Shown: in pieces, positions 56,483 through 64,000 of the stretch
Numbering within the stretch: the stretch's first letter is position 1
Layout: each line of letters opens with the position of its first letter
Source of the DNA: Schizochytrium sp. CCTCC M209059
Taxonomy: Eukaryota > Sar > Bigyra > Thraustochytrida > Thraustochytriidae
Direction of reading: 5' to 3'
Length of the DNA stretch: 64,000 nt
NCBI GenBank assembly: GCA_000818945.1
Contig: KN805379.1
Coordinates: 719,508 to 783,507 of the forward strand
Position numbers and translations under genes: made by a program
The notes under the pieces: generated by a model
What the model was told of the DNA's origin: nothing
The model's database searches: none
What the model saw: the letters and a program-made list of their open reading frames with translations, nothing else

Positions 56483-57330
56483 CTTCGAACCAATCAAAGC
56501 ACGCACGCCGTCTGGCTCGTCTACCTTGTTCTTTTGTTGCAAGGTTTTTTACTCCTTGACAAGCTCCTCGATATCGAAACGCTGCAGCTGCGCAGAACAA
56601 AAGTCCGAATTCGTTGCAGAGTGTATTCCTGACGCGAATGCCGCGTTCGCACGAGCTACTGCGTGTCTCACGAGTCTCGCAAAACTTCGAGACTCCGTGC
56701 TTTGTGTTGCTATAGCGGCTGTTGCTGCAAACCAAACCCTCCATGGATAGATCCGTTCATGGTTTTTCCGGGCTGCCCGAGTTCTCTCTCTAGTCTTCAG
56801 CCCCTCCTTTCACCTCTGTCGCCTATCAGGGCTATACTCAGACCAAAACGCCTCATTTTACAATATTTCAGCTTCAGGAACACTACAGATGAAAATTTGC
56901 AGTGGTACTAAAGGGAATAGTAGAATTTACCTACCAGTGGTGTGAGTCGAGCTTTGCTGGCATTACATTTAGTTTCCCCGAGTCTAGGATATTGCAGTGT
57001 ACTGGAGGAGCAGTGGGAGATTTGCCGACGGCCGCACAAGCAGCCAAAGTCCCAACCAAGGAGGCAGGTCGCGCCCGCTTTGCTGCAGTCGCTGCCGCTA
57101 GCCCGAGCCGTCTCCCGCGCCCGCCGCGCGCCAGAGACTCACCCCGCGTCTCCGCGCCGCGTCGCACCCCGCCCCGCCCCGCCGCGCGCCCGCGCCGCGC
57201 GCCTGCTCCGGCCGGCACGCGCTTCCTGGCTGGCGACCCTTTTCTTGGCGAAGCCGAACACAGCGTAGCTTGGCTACTGCGGCGGACGCATAAGGCGCAC
57301 GAGCGCGCAGACCAGGAGGAGCTAGGCAAG
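56483..57330. other. Divergent intergenic region, EF-hand and V-ATPase genes
   Basis: 848 bp. The left half is AT-richer; on the minus strand around 56555-56600 a short stretch reads LQRFDIEELVKE after a CTGCGCAG acceptor-like site and could be an upstream exon of the EF-hand gene. The right half is very GC-rich, with open frames from composition only. It presumably includes both promoters. Confidence 0.4.
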
Positions 57331-57576
57331 ATGGCGAACATGGCGCCGCTTGGGATCGGTCTCGTGACCTTCTTGGCGATTGGTATCGTCATGTGCATGA
57401 TCAGCCAGGGCCTGCGTGCTGCAGGCAAGCTGTCTGCAGGCGAGGCGAGCCTCATGAGCTTTCTCGTCGGCCTCGGCGGGGTGTGCATGTGGATGATGTG
57501 GTCCATGACCTGGCTTTCTCAGGTGAACCCCATCTTGTTTCCCGAGGCGACAAATTACGCAGCAGGTGGCCATTGA
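57331..57576 (+). CDS. V-ATPase membrane subunit e
   Basis: 81 residues, the normal size for subunit e (Vma9/ATP6V0E). Two hydrophobic helices are present (about 7-30 and 40-62). The family signature after helix 2 is visible: WMMWSMTWLSQVNPILFPE, which parallels the animal W-x5-LxQLNPL pattern. Subunit e is a component of the Vo proton-channel sector that acidifies vacuoles and endosomes. The leader is GC-rich. Apart from the missing N-terminal Tyr-x-Gly wording of animal forms, nothing is odd. The small size makes it easy to miss in gene prediction. Confidence 0.85.
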   Translation: MANMAPLGIGLVTFLAIGIVMCMISQGLRAAGKLSAGEASLMSFLVGLGGVCMWMMWSMTWLSQVNPILFPEATNYAAGGH

Positions 57577-58383
57577 TTATTTGTTATGCGGCAAGGCGAT
57601 TTCATCTACTCTTTCCCTTTTCCTTCTCATGACCCCAACCCCCTCACCCTTCCACCTCTCCAAGGACTCTTTTTGCATGAATAAAATGAACCATCGTTTT
57701 TTAATCGGTTTCATCACGCCACCAAGAAAAGAAGAGATGTCTTCTCAACCTGATCAAGACCAAACTTGTCTTTCTTTCGCAGCGGCTGTGGCCAATCATG
57801 TTGTTTAGAAAGATTTGAGATGATCGTAATTTCTTTCTCGACTCCAGTTCGCCACTAAGAGAATTTTACATACAATGGCTTTCCAATGTCAATCAACACC
57901 AATTTCGCCTTCCTCTCTCAGCTGCTGTGGCCAATCGTGTTGTTTTGAAAGTATCAAGGTGATTGTGGTTTCTATATCACCAAAAACCAAAAACGAAACT
58001 TGTCTTCCTCTTCCGGCGATTGTGACTGATGATGCTACATTGAAAGAATTAGGTTGAAGTTGGATCGCGCTCACATAGACCAAGGCTGTGCGTGGACGCG
58101 CACTTGCTTCAATTCGAATGAAACAAGATCAGCCATCTGCTCGCATTCCGTCGGGCTGTCAGTCTGGATTGCGGCTTGTTTGATCGTGAGGCATCTCAAG
58201 GCTGCAGCTAAAAAGACCATCAACGCTTCAATTTCTGGATCCCTCCTTTCTTTGTTTTTCGATCGTTAACTTGATTGGTTGTGGAACGCAGGCTACGTAC
58301 ATGTCAACAAGAGCATAAAACAAAAACAAAACAAGATTTTCCCCGCTCGGATACTACGGTCGCAAGTAGGCGCATAAAGAGGT
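57577..58383. other. Convergent intergenic region with decayed direct repeats
   Basis: 807 bp, AT-rich compared with its flanks. Two direct repeats about 139 bp apart are listed separately. No gene is recognised; the short frames at 57875-58060 and 58054-58269 have no signature. Confidence 0.5.
57767..57982 (+). repeat. Imperfect direct repeats of about 75 bp
   Basis: The segments 57767-57842 and 57906-57981 share GCTGTGGCCAATC, GTTGTTT, GAAAG and a GAT-rich tail in the same order. The spacing between matching points is about 139 bp. A third, partial copy of the leading CTTGTCTTyC segment is near 57996-58025. This looks like an old tandem duplication. Confidence 0.65.
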
Positions 58384-60639
58384 TTAAAGGTCGGTATTGA
58401 CGGAAGGAGCGACGCTGAAGGGAACGTAGGTATCGCTCGACGCATAGATTGCCTCGACGATAGCCTGGAACTTGTGGTAGGTGAAGTCCCGTTTGAGCTT
58501 GAGTGAGGGCGTAATTTCACCAGTATCGATGGAGAAGTCCTGCGGCAAAATGGTGAATTTTTGCACCTTGCATGCGTTCGACACCATGACGCTGTCATCC
58601 TTGTTAACGGCCTTGATGGCATCTGTGATGGCGGCGATGAATTTTTCAGACTTGCAAGCCTGCGAAATGGTTGTGACGCCCGCCTCAAAGTCAGCAGCTT
58701 CGGCATCAAGTTCATCCGTGCCTGGATGCTCGCCCGTGGCGCCCTTGGCCTTGAGTGTCAAGAGCATGATGTTGAACTTGCGTTTGTCGCCGATCATGAT
58801 GGCGTTGGAGATGAGCGGGCACTTGAGCTTGAGCGCATTCTCGATGGGGGCTGGGGGAATGTTCTCGCCACCTGCAGTGACAATGAGTTCCTTGTAGCGG
58901 CCCGTCACGCGAAACATGTTGCGCACGTCCTTGCTACCCTTGTCGCCGCTGTGGAGGAAGCCGTCGGCATCAATGGTCTCAGCATTCTTCTTGCGGATCT
59001 CCTCGACGTGCTCCTTGCCGAGCTTTGGGTTTGCCAAGTAGCCCATCATGACGTGACGGCCACGGAAGCAGAGCTCGCCTTGCGACTCTTCCGAAGGGAA
59101 GTCAAAGTCTTCGGCCGGAGGACACTCGGTCTTGGACCCGTCATCGGCAATGCGAAAGATCTTGACCTGAACGCCCTCCATCTCGTAGCCAATGGATCCA
59201 CGCAAGTGGCAGCGATCCGTGCTCCACGTGGTGGCGCCCATGTTCTCAGACATGCCGTAAGTCTCGTTAATGTTGAGTCCAAGCTGAGCAAAGTAGTCTG
59301 TGGTCTCCACAGAAAGAGGGGCGCCGCCGCTAAAGATGAATTTGGCCTTGTTGAGACCGAGCGCCTCATGGACCTTGCCAAGGACCTTTTTCGCCATACC
59401 GTTCATGAGATGAGCCTTGCCATTGCCGCCAAGAAGCATGCTGTCCTGCGCATACTTGCCGTGACCCTTGGCCCACGTGGAAATGGTCTTTTTCATTCCC
59501 GTGTTGGCGGCACCAACAGCCTTGACCTTTTCCGCAATCTTTTCGTAGACGCGAGGGACGCCCATAAAGAGCGTGGGGCGCACTGCCTGCAGGCGTTTGC
59601 CCAAGGTACCCGCCTTGAGATCGTATGGACGAGCAAAGTACGAGGTCACATAGGGGGCCTTGTACGCAGTGACGACGATGGGCGAGATGATGTCAACCAT
59701 CATACCGGCAACGTGGGAGAGAGGCAGAAAGGATATGATGCGCTCGGGCTCATTGGTCGTTCCGACAGGAGAGACACCGCGCTCGACGACGCAATAGCTC
59801 TCAAAGAGGATGTTGTCGTGACTGACCATGACAGCCTTGGGCATGCCGGTGGTACCGCTGGTGAAAACCAAACAGGCGACATTGCCCGGCTCGGTGGCTT
59901 CGATGAGTTCCTCGAGCTCCTCATCGCTGCCTTCCGTGTTGCCGAGCTCAATGAGCGAGTCCCAGGTGAGGACCTGGACCGTGGAACCATCGGATCGCGT
60001 AATCTCGCTTCTTTCGCAGCCCCAGGTGACGATGGCCTTGAGGTAGGGTAGATCGTCAATTTGGGTCGCGAATTTCTCAAAGTTAGAATCCGTGTCCACC
60101 ACGGCCACGACGCCGTCGGCAAGCTTGGTCTTGTAGGCGACCTGGTTCTTGGTGTCGGTTGGGTAAATACCGGCCGCTTTGCCGCCGAACATCATGGCAG
60201 CCATTTCGGACATGAACCACTCGGGTGAGTTGAAGCCAAGGATCATGACAGCGTCATAGCGGACCGCGCCGAGTTTGAGAAAACCCTTGGCGGCAGCGCG
60301 CGAGTCTTCGTAGTACTCCTTCCACGTCCAGGTCTTCCACTTGGCAAGGGGAAGAGAGTCCGCCGTGTTGGCGCCCTCGTAGGGCGGCAGCGGTCGCTCG
60401 ACGCGAAGAGCCGGTTTGTTCGGCCAGTTCGTGGCGGCCAGCTTGAAAGCATCCATCAAAGTATCTTCGGGAGCTCCACCCTGGCTCGCAGGAGCAGCGA
60501 TGCCCTTTTCAGCAAAACGAATTTTGGCCACATCGTCCTTGTACATGTACCAGCGGGGAGCGTCGTCGCTGTAATCGGGGCTGTATTCCAGACCCCACGT
60601 AGGACCGGCGGCCGCCGGCTTGCTTGCGGGGTTGCCCAT
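58384..60639 (-). CDS. Long-chain acyl-CoA synthetase (ACSBG-like), N-myristoylation motif
   Basis: 751 residues. The AMP-binding domain has its phosphate loop FTSGTTGMPKAVM near residue 260, ISFLPLSHVAGMM, the YGMSE adenylate motif near 459, DGFLHSGDKG and the fatty-acyl signature region GRYKELIVTAGGENI near 583. The C-terminal domain has PLISNAIMIGDKRKFN and ITPSLKLKR, as in ACSBG/bubblegum synthetases. It activates long- or very-long-chain fatty acids to CoA thioesters with ATP. The N terminus MGNPASKP fits the N-myristoylation consensus (Gly2, Ser6, Lys7), pointing to a membrane-tethered enzyme. It lies in tandem with a close paralogue downstream in the window. The leader contains GTT/TTG triplets. 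It is intronless. Confidence 0.93.
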   Translation of the reverse strand: MGNPASKPAAAGPTWGLEYSPDYSDDAPRWYMYKDDVAKIRFAEKGIAAPASQGGAPEDTLMDAFKLAATNWPNKPALRVERPLPPYEGANTADSLPLAKWKTWTWKEYYEDSRAAAKGFLKLGAVRYDAVMILGFNSPEWFMSEMAAMMFGGKAAGIYPTDTKNQVAYKTKLADGVVAVVDTDSNFEKFATQIDDLPYLKAIVTWGCERSEITRSDGSTVQVLTWDSLIELGNTEGSDEELEELIEATEPGNVACLVFTSGTTGMPKAVMVSHDNILFESYCVVERGVSPVGTTNEPERIISFLPLSHVAGMMVDIISPIVVTAYKAPYVTSYFARPYDLKAGTLGKRLQAVRPTLFMGVPRVYEKIAEKVKAVGAANTGMKKTISTWAKGHGKYAQDSMLLGGNGKAHLMNGMAKKVLGKVHEALGLNKAKFIFSGGAPLSVETTDYFAQLGLNINETYGMSENMGATTWSTDRCHLRGSIGYEMEGVQVKIFRIADDGSKTECPPAEDFDFPSEESQGELCFRGRHVMMGYLANPKLGKEHVEEIRKKNAETIDADGFLHSGDKGSKDVRNMFRVTGRYKELIVTAGGENIPPAPIENALKLKCPLISNAIMIGDKRKFNIMLLTLKAKGATGEHPGTDELDAEAADFEAGVTTISQACKSEKFIAAITDAIKAVNKDDSVMVSNACKVQKFTILPQDFSIDTGEITPSLKLKRDFTYHKFQAIVEAIYASSDTYVPFSVAPSVNTDL

Positions 60640-62040
60640 GTTGGTTGTTTGCTTGGTTGAGTGTCGTGTTCCGATCGAGCAGAAGACAACAACAACAACA
60701 ACAACAACACCAAAAAGAAATCAACGACGATAACAAAGACACTTGTTCACTTGTTCCTTTTCCGTCTGCGTACGTAAATTGTAAAGAAAGGTTAGTCGAT
60801 TGCGCTTCGAGTGGATCTGGCTGGAATTTTCTCCTTTACTCGGATCTCTTTTTCCTTTTTCCCTCGCCCCTTCCTTATACTACAGCAGCAGCAGCATATC
60901 GCTGATAGACCTCTCAAAAGCAACGCGCCTTCGACAACAACGCGTGCACAGCAGTGGCAGCTGCAGAAGGAACACATCTCGACGTGTTATCTGTCATGGC
61001 GAAGCCTTTTCAGCGGGAAAAGGGAAGCCCCAAAAACACACGCTATCTTGTGAATCTCATGCTCGCCTGCACAGACTAAACAGATACGGCGTGGCAATCG
61101 ATCATCCCCTCGCTCGCTCACTCGCTCGCTCGCGCTCATTCCTCTCCCTCGCTTCTCTTCGCGATGGCGCACGAAGCGTCCGACGATCTTTCTTACGCGG
61201 GGACGCTCTCCGCTTTTCCTTTTCCCTTTCCTTCGCGTGCCCCGAACCAAGCGAGACGCGTCTTGCGGAGTTTTCGTTCGTCGTGCCACTCACTCAACTC
61301 AGGCGTCCCTGCATTTTAGCCCGAGTTCGCAACCGCGTCGCATTCGCTCGTCCCCGCTCCCGCTCTCGCCCCCAGCCGTGCTCCCGTCCTCGCGCGCTCG
61401 TACCTTGGGTCAGTAGCGCGTCTGCCTCACGATCGAGGTTTGTTTCTCTGTTTCGTTGTCGATTTGTTGCTTCTTGCTGCTCGGCTTCTTCGACCGAGAG
61501 GCCCTCTCGCGCGGGCGCCTAGACAGGGCCTAGCCCCCTCCTATGCGTGCACAGGTGTGCACGCGGTCGTCGTCATCGTCGTCGCGCTGGGCTTGGGCTG
61601 GACGTGCGATACGAACGCACGCTGCAGCTGACTGCCACAGCGACGCCGACGCGCGTCTTCGGTGGATTAGCTACACCGCCATCTAGCGCAGATGTAAGCG
61701 TGCACAGCGCATGCCTCCGAGGCAGCCTCGGTCACGTTGTTGGATCGTGACCGGTCACTGGCGGCCGAAACGAAGACGGCGCAGAGGCCGAGGCAGGAGG
61801 CCGTGATGCGTCGGCGGGTGTCTTAGAACGGTGTTGGTCATCATCAGCCACATGCCGGCAGCTGCAGCTGCAGGAGCAACCAGGTGCTAAGCACTGCAAG
61901 CCTGAGTATCAGCCAGCCTGCTGCTGCTGCAGCATGGAGTGCGTGTTTTGCGCCACGAGCTATTTATCATTTATACTTTTGTACGGATTTGGTTACGCAA
62001 AACCGCAGCAACCTGCGGTCGCGATCGTCAGCGTTCTGCT

Positions 62041-62073
62041 TGCGTGGGTGCGTGGGTGCGTGGGTGCGTGGGG
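62041..62073 (+). repeat. GTGCGTGG octamer array
   Basis: About four GTGCGTGG copies in the spacer downstream of the second acyl-CoA synthetase gene. Confidence 0.85.
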
Positions 62074-62182
62074 CGAGAGCCTCGAAGAAGTCAAGAACGA
62101 CCGAGCTCCGAGCTCCGAAGAGCCAGCTATATGAAGCTGGCGGCTGCTGCAGCTGCTGCTGCAGCTAGTTTTCCGTAGGCCG

Positions 62183-62206
62183 CTTCACCTTCACCTTCAC
62201 CTTCAC
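62183..62206 (+). repeat. CTTCAC hexamer array next to stop codon
   Basis: Four CTTCAC copies, ending two bases before the stop codon of the second acyl-CoA synthetase. Confidence 0.9.
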
Positions 62207-62208
62207 GT

Positions 62209-64000
62209 CTACTTGTCCTCGGAATATGGGACGTAGACATCCTTGGACTCGTAGATCTTCTCGATCAGAGCATCGTGCTTGGCCTGCGCCACCGAACGTT
62301 TCAGCTTGAGCGAAGGCGTGATCTCATCCGTCTCAACCGAAAAGTCCCGCGGGAGGATCGTGAACTTTTGCACCTTGCAAGCATTCGACACCATCACCGA
62401 GTCGTCCGCATTCACGGCCTTGATGGCATCGGTGATAGCCTTGATGAACTTGGCAGACTTGCACGCCTGCGAGATCTTTGTCACACCTTCCTCGAAAGTG
62501 GCAGCTGCGCTGGCGAGCTCGTCGGTACCGGGTTGCTCGCCCGACGCGCCCTGCGCACACAGCGTCACGAGCATGATGTTGAACTTGCGCTTGTCACCGA
62601 CCATCATGGCGTTGGAGATGAGCGGGCACCGTTTCTTTACAGCATTTTCGATAGGAACAGGCGCCACATTCTCGCCACCGGCAGTGATGATGATCTCCTT
62701 GTACCGACCAGTGATGCGGAGCATGTGCCGCTTGTCCTTGCTGCCCTTGTCGCCACTGTGCAGAAAACCATCAGCGTCGATGGTCTCAGCGTTCTTCTTG
62801 CGGATCTCCTCCACGTGGGCATCGCCCAGCTTCGGATTGGCAAGGTAGCCCATCATGATGTGGCGCCCACGAAAGCACACCTCGCCCTGCGCCGCCTCGG
62901 AAGGGGCGTCGAAGTCCTCGGCCAAAGGACACTCGGTCTTGCTGCTTCCGTCGTGAGCGACGTTGAAGACCTTGACCTGGGTGCCGTCGACCTCGTAGCC
63001 GATGCTTCCGCGCACATGGCAGCGATCCGTGCTCCACGTCGTCGCGCCAGTGCACTCGGACATGCCGTAGACTTCGTTGATGTTGATGCCGAGGGTGCCA
63101 AAGTACTCTGATGTCTCGACAGATAGCGGAGCCGCTCCGGAGAAGATGAACTTGGCCTGATCCAGCCCAAGAGCCTCGTGGATCTTGCCAAGGATCTTGG
63201 ATGCCACGGGGTAAAGGTATCCCTGCGCACCCGAGCCGCCGAGAACCATGTTGTCCTGCGTATACTTGCCGTGGCTCTTGGCCCAGGTGGAGATGACCTT
63301 TTTCAGGCCCGTCGACGTGGCTCCGATTGCCTTGAGTTTCTCGGCAATCTTCTCGTACACGCGTGGCACGGCGAGAAAGAAGGTGGGACGCACGGCGCGC
63401 AGACGGTCGCCAAACATGCCCGCTTTGAGATCGTAGGGGCGCGCAAAGTGAGCGGTGAACCAGCCGCGCTTGTACGCAGTGCCTATGATGGGAACAACAA
63501 TGTCGACCATCATTCCTGCGACGTGTGAGAGCGGCAAGTACGAGATGATGCGCTCTTGCTCGGGCTCGGCGGAGATCATGGGCGCTCCATGTGCCAAAAT
63601 GCTAAAGCTCTCAAAGATCAAGTTATCGTGGCTCACCATGACGGCCTTGGGCATGCCCGTGGTGCCGCTGGTGAACACCAGGCATGCGAGGTTGCCGGCC
63701 TCCGTGGCCTCGATGAGCTCGTCCAGGTCCTTGTCGCTGCCCTCCGTGCGTCCGAGCTCGATAAGCGAAGCCCAGTCCATCACCTTGACCACAGAGCCAT
63801 CGCTACGCTTGAGGTCGCTCTTGTTGCAGCTCCATGTGACGATGGCCTTGATGTAAGGCAGATCGTCGATCTGGGTGGCGAACTTGTCAAAGTGCGCAGC
63901 GGTCTCCACCACAGCCACGGCGCCATCAGCCAGCTCACTCTTGTAGGCGACCTGAGCAGAGGTGTCCGTGGGGTAAATGCCGGCCGCCTTGCCGCCCATC
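62209..64000 (-). CDS. Second acyl-CoA synthetase paralogue, N terminus cut by window edge
   Basis: About 597 residues, lacking roughly the first 150 compared with the neighbouring paralogue, because the gene runs off the right edge. It is collinear and mostly identical in motifs with that paralogue: FTSGTTGMPKAVM, ISYLPLSHVAGMM, VYGMSECTGATTW, DGFLHSGDKGSKDKRH, GRYKEIIITAGGENV and ITPSLKLKR. It differs around residue 140 from the visible start and at the C terminus (VPYSEDK rather than SVNTDL). The reaction should be the same: ATP-dependent activation of long-chain fatty acids. The pair arose by tandem duplication. The visible start codon at the edge is internal sequence, not the true start. 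Confidence 0.93.
   Translation of the reverse strand, partial: MGGKAAGIYPTDTSAQVAYKSELADGAVAVVETAAHFDKFATQIDDLPYIKAIVTWSCNKSDLKRSDGSVVKVMDWASLIELGRTEGSDKDLDELIEATEAGNLACLVFTSGTTGMPKAVMVSHDNLIFESFSILAHGAPMISAEPEQERIISYLPLSHVAGMMVDIVVPIIGTAYKRGWFTAHFARPYDLKAGMFGDRLRAVRPTFFLAVPRVYEKIAEKLKAIGATSTGLKKVISTWAKSHGKYTQDNMVLGGSGAQGYLYPVASKILGKIHEALGLDQAKFIFSGAAPLSVETSEYFGTLGININEVYGMSECTGATTWSTDRCHVRGSIGYEVDGTQVKVFNVAHDGSSKTECPLAEDFDAPSEAAQGEVCFRGRHIMMGYLANPKLGDAHVEEIRKKNAETIDADGFLHSGDKGSKDKRHMLRITGRYKEIIITAGGENVAPVPIENAVKKRCPLISNAMMVGDKRKFNIMLVTLCAQGASGEQPGTDELASAAATFEEGVTKISQACKSAKFIKAITDAIKAVNADDSVMVSNACKVQKFTILPRDFSVETDEITPSLKLKRSVAQAKHDALIEKIYESKDVYVPYSEDK

Larger units (their letters stand above)
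60640..62208. other. Spacer between tandem acyl-CoA synthetase genes
   Basis: 1569 bp. It contains the ACA triplets (60686-60709) of the first gene's leader, GC-rich sequence at 61090-61520, CTG-rich pieces near 61919-61933 and 62140-62165, a GTGCGTGG octamer array (62041-62073) and CTTCAC hexamers up to the second gene's stop. Long Arg/Ser-rich frames have no protein signature. No gene is supported. Confidence 0.5.

Noticed and set aside
58561..60051. 496-residue + strand frame opposite the first acyl-CoA synthetase
   Set aside because: Antisense shadow of a well-recognised enzyme; a similar shadow appears opposite the second copy (62275-63111), as expected from shared codon bias.
60800..61522. 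240-residue Arg/Ser-rich + strand frame in the synthetase spacer
   Set aside because: Composition-driven; starts with a TTG and has no recognisable domain.
1..64000. tRNA, rRNA, CRISPR arrays, transposase or reverse-transcriptase genes
   Set aside because: I looked for box-B-like GGTTCRANTCC elements, conserved rRNA stretches, regular spacer repeats and mobile-element protein motifs and found none convincing.

Overview
This is a gene-dense, GC-rich window from a protist nuclear genome. It carries about 30 protein genes with classically eukaryotic products: exosome, GARP complex, class III PI4-kinase, V-ATPase, MYG1, AFG2, EDRF1 and CFAP418. A secreted EGF-repeat protein looks like the tubular-mastigoneme proteins of stramenopiles. 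Together with the very low intron content, the strong G/C bias at third codon positions and two tandem acyl-CoA synthetases, this suggests a labyrinthulomycete (thraustochytrid-like) stramenopile. That placement is inferred from gene content and style, not from a marker gene. No rRNA, tRNA, transposon or CRISPR array was recognised.

Layout. 1-5.2 kb: a left-truncated repeat protein with C-x2-F / CxCG / H modules (-), TRMO (-), the exosome subunit MTR3/EXOSC6 (+) and an M14 carboxypeptidase (-). 5.2-16 kb: a 2073-residue coiled-coil protein (-), an ankyrin protein (+) and MYG1 (-). 16.7-25.2 kb: a GT60-type GlcNAc transferase with one intron (+), a PhyH-like dioxygenase (-), the cilium protein CFAP418 with three introns (+), a MAPEG protein (-), a DUF1697 protein (+) and a DinB-like protein (+). 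25.5-44.4 kb: an OSCA/TMEM63 channel (-), VPS52 (+), PI4K-beta with a PH domain (-), a CAP-Gly/TPR/ankyrin fusion with a CaaX end (+), EDRF1 (-) and an AFG2/SPATA5 AAA ATPase (+) whose second ATPase domain is frameshifted by a 17-bp tandem duplication. 44.8-57.6 kb: the mastigoneme-like EGF protein (+), a multi-pass membrane protein (+), an alcohol dehydrogenase (+), APRT (-) meeting a membrane-protein fragment (+) at an assembly gap, two EF-hand proteins (-), a small coiled-coil protein (+) and V-ATPase subunit e (+). 58.4-64 kb: two tandem acyl-CoA synthetase paralogues (-), the second cut by the right edge.

Genes mostly alternate strand. They form divergent pairs sharing roughly 300-900 bp (1.2 kb in one case) and convergent pairs separated by roughly 100-800 bp. 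Membrane traffic and phosphoinositide work (VPS52, PI4K), ribosome and RNA metabolism (EXOSC6, AFG2, TRMO), lipid activation (ACS pair, PhyH) and flagellar biology (CFAP418, mastigoneme-like protein) are represented, but the genes do not form one pathway. A recurring feature is a short tandem repeat, often a GC-cored pentamer with its G-rich strand on the coding strand, in the leader just upstream of the start codon. Reading starts were set to ATG; several frames stay open upstream of the chosen ATG, and this is noted where relevant.
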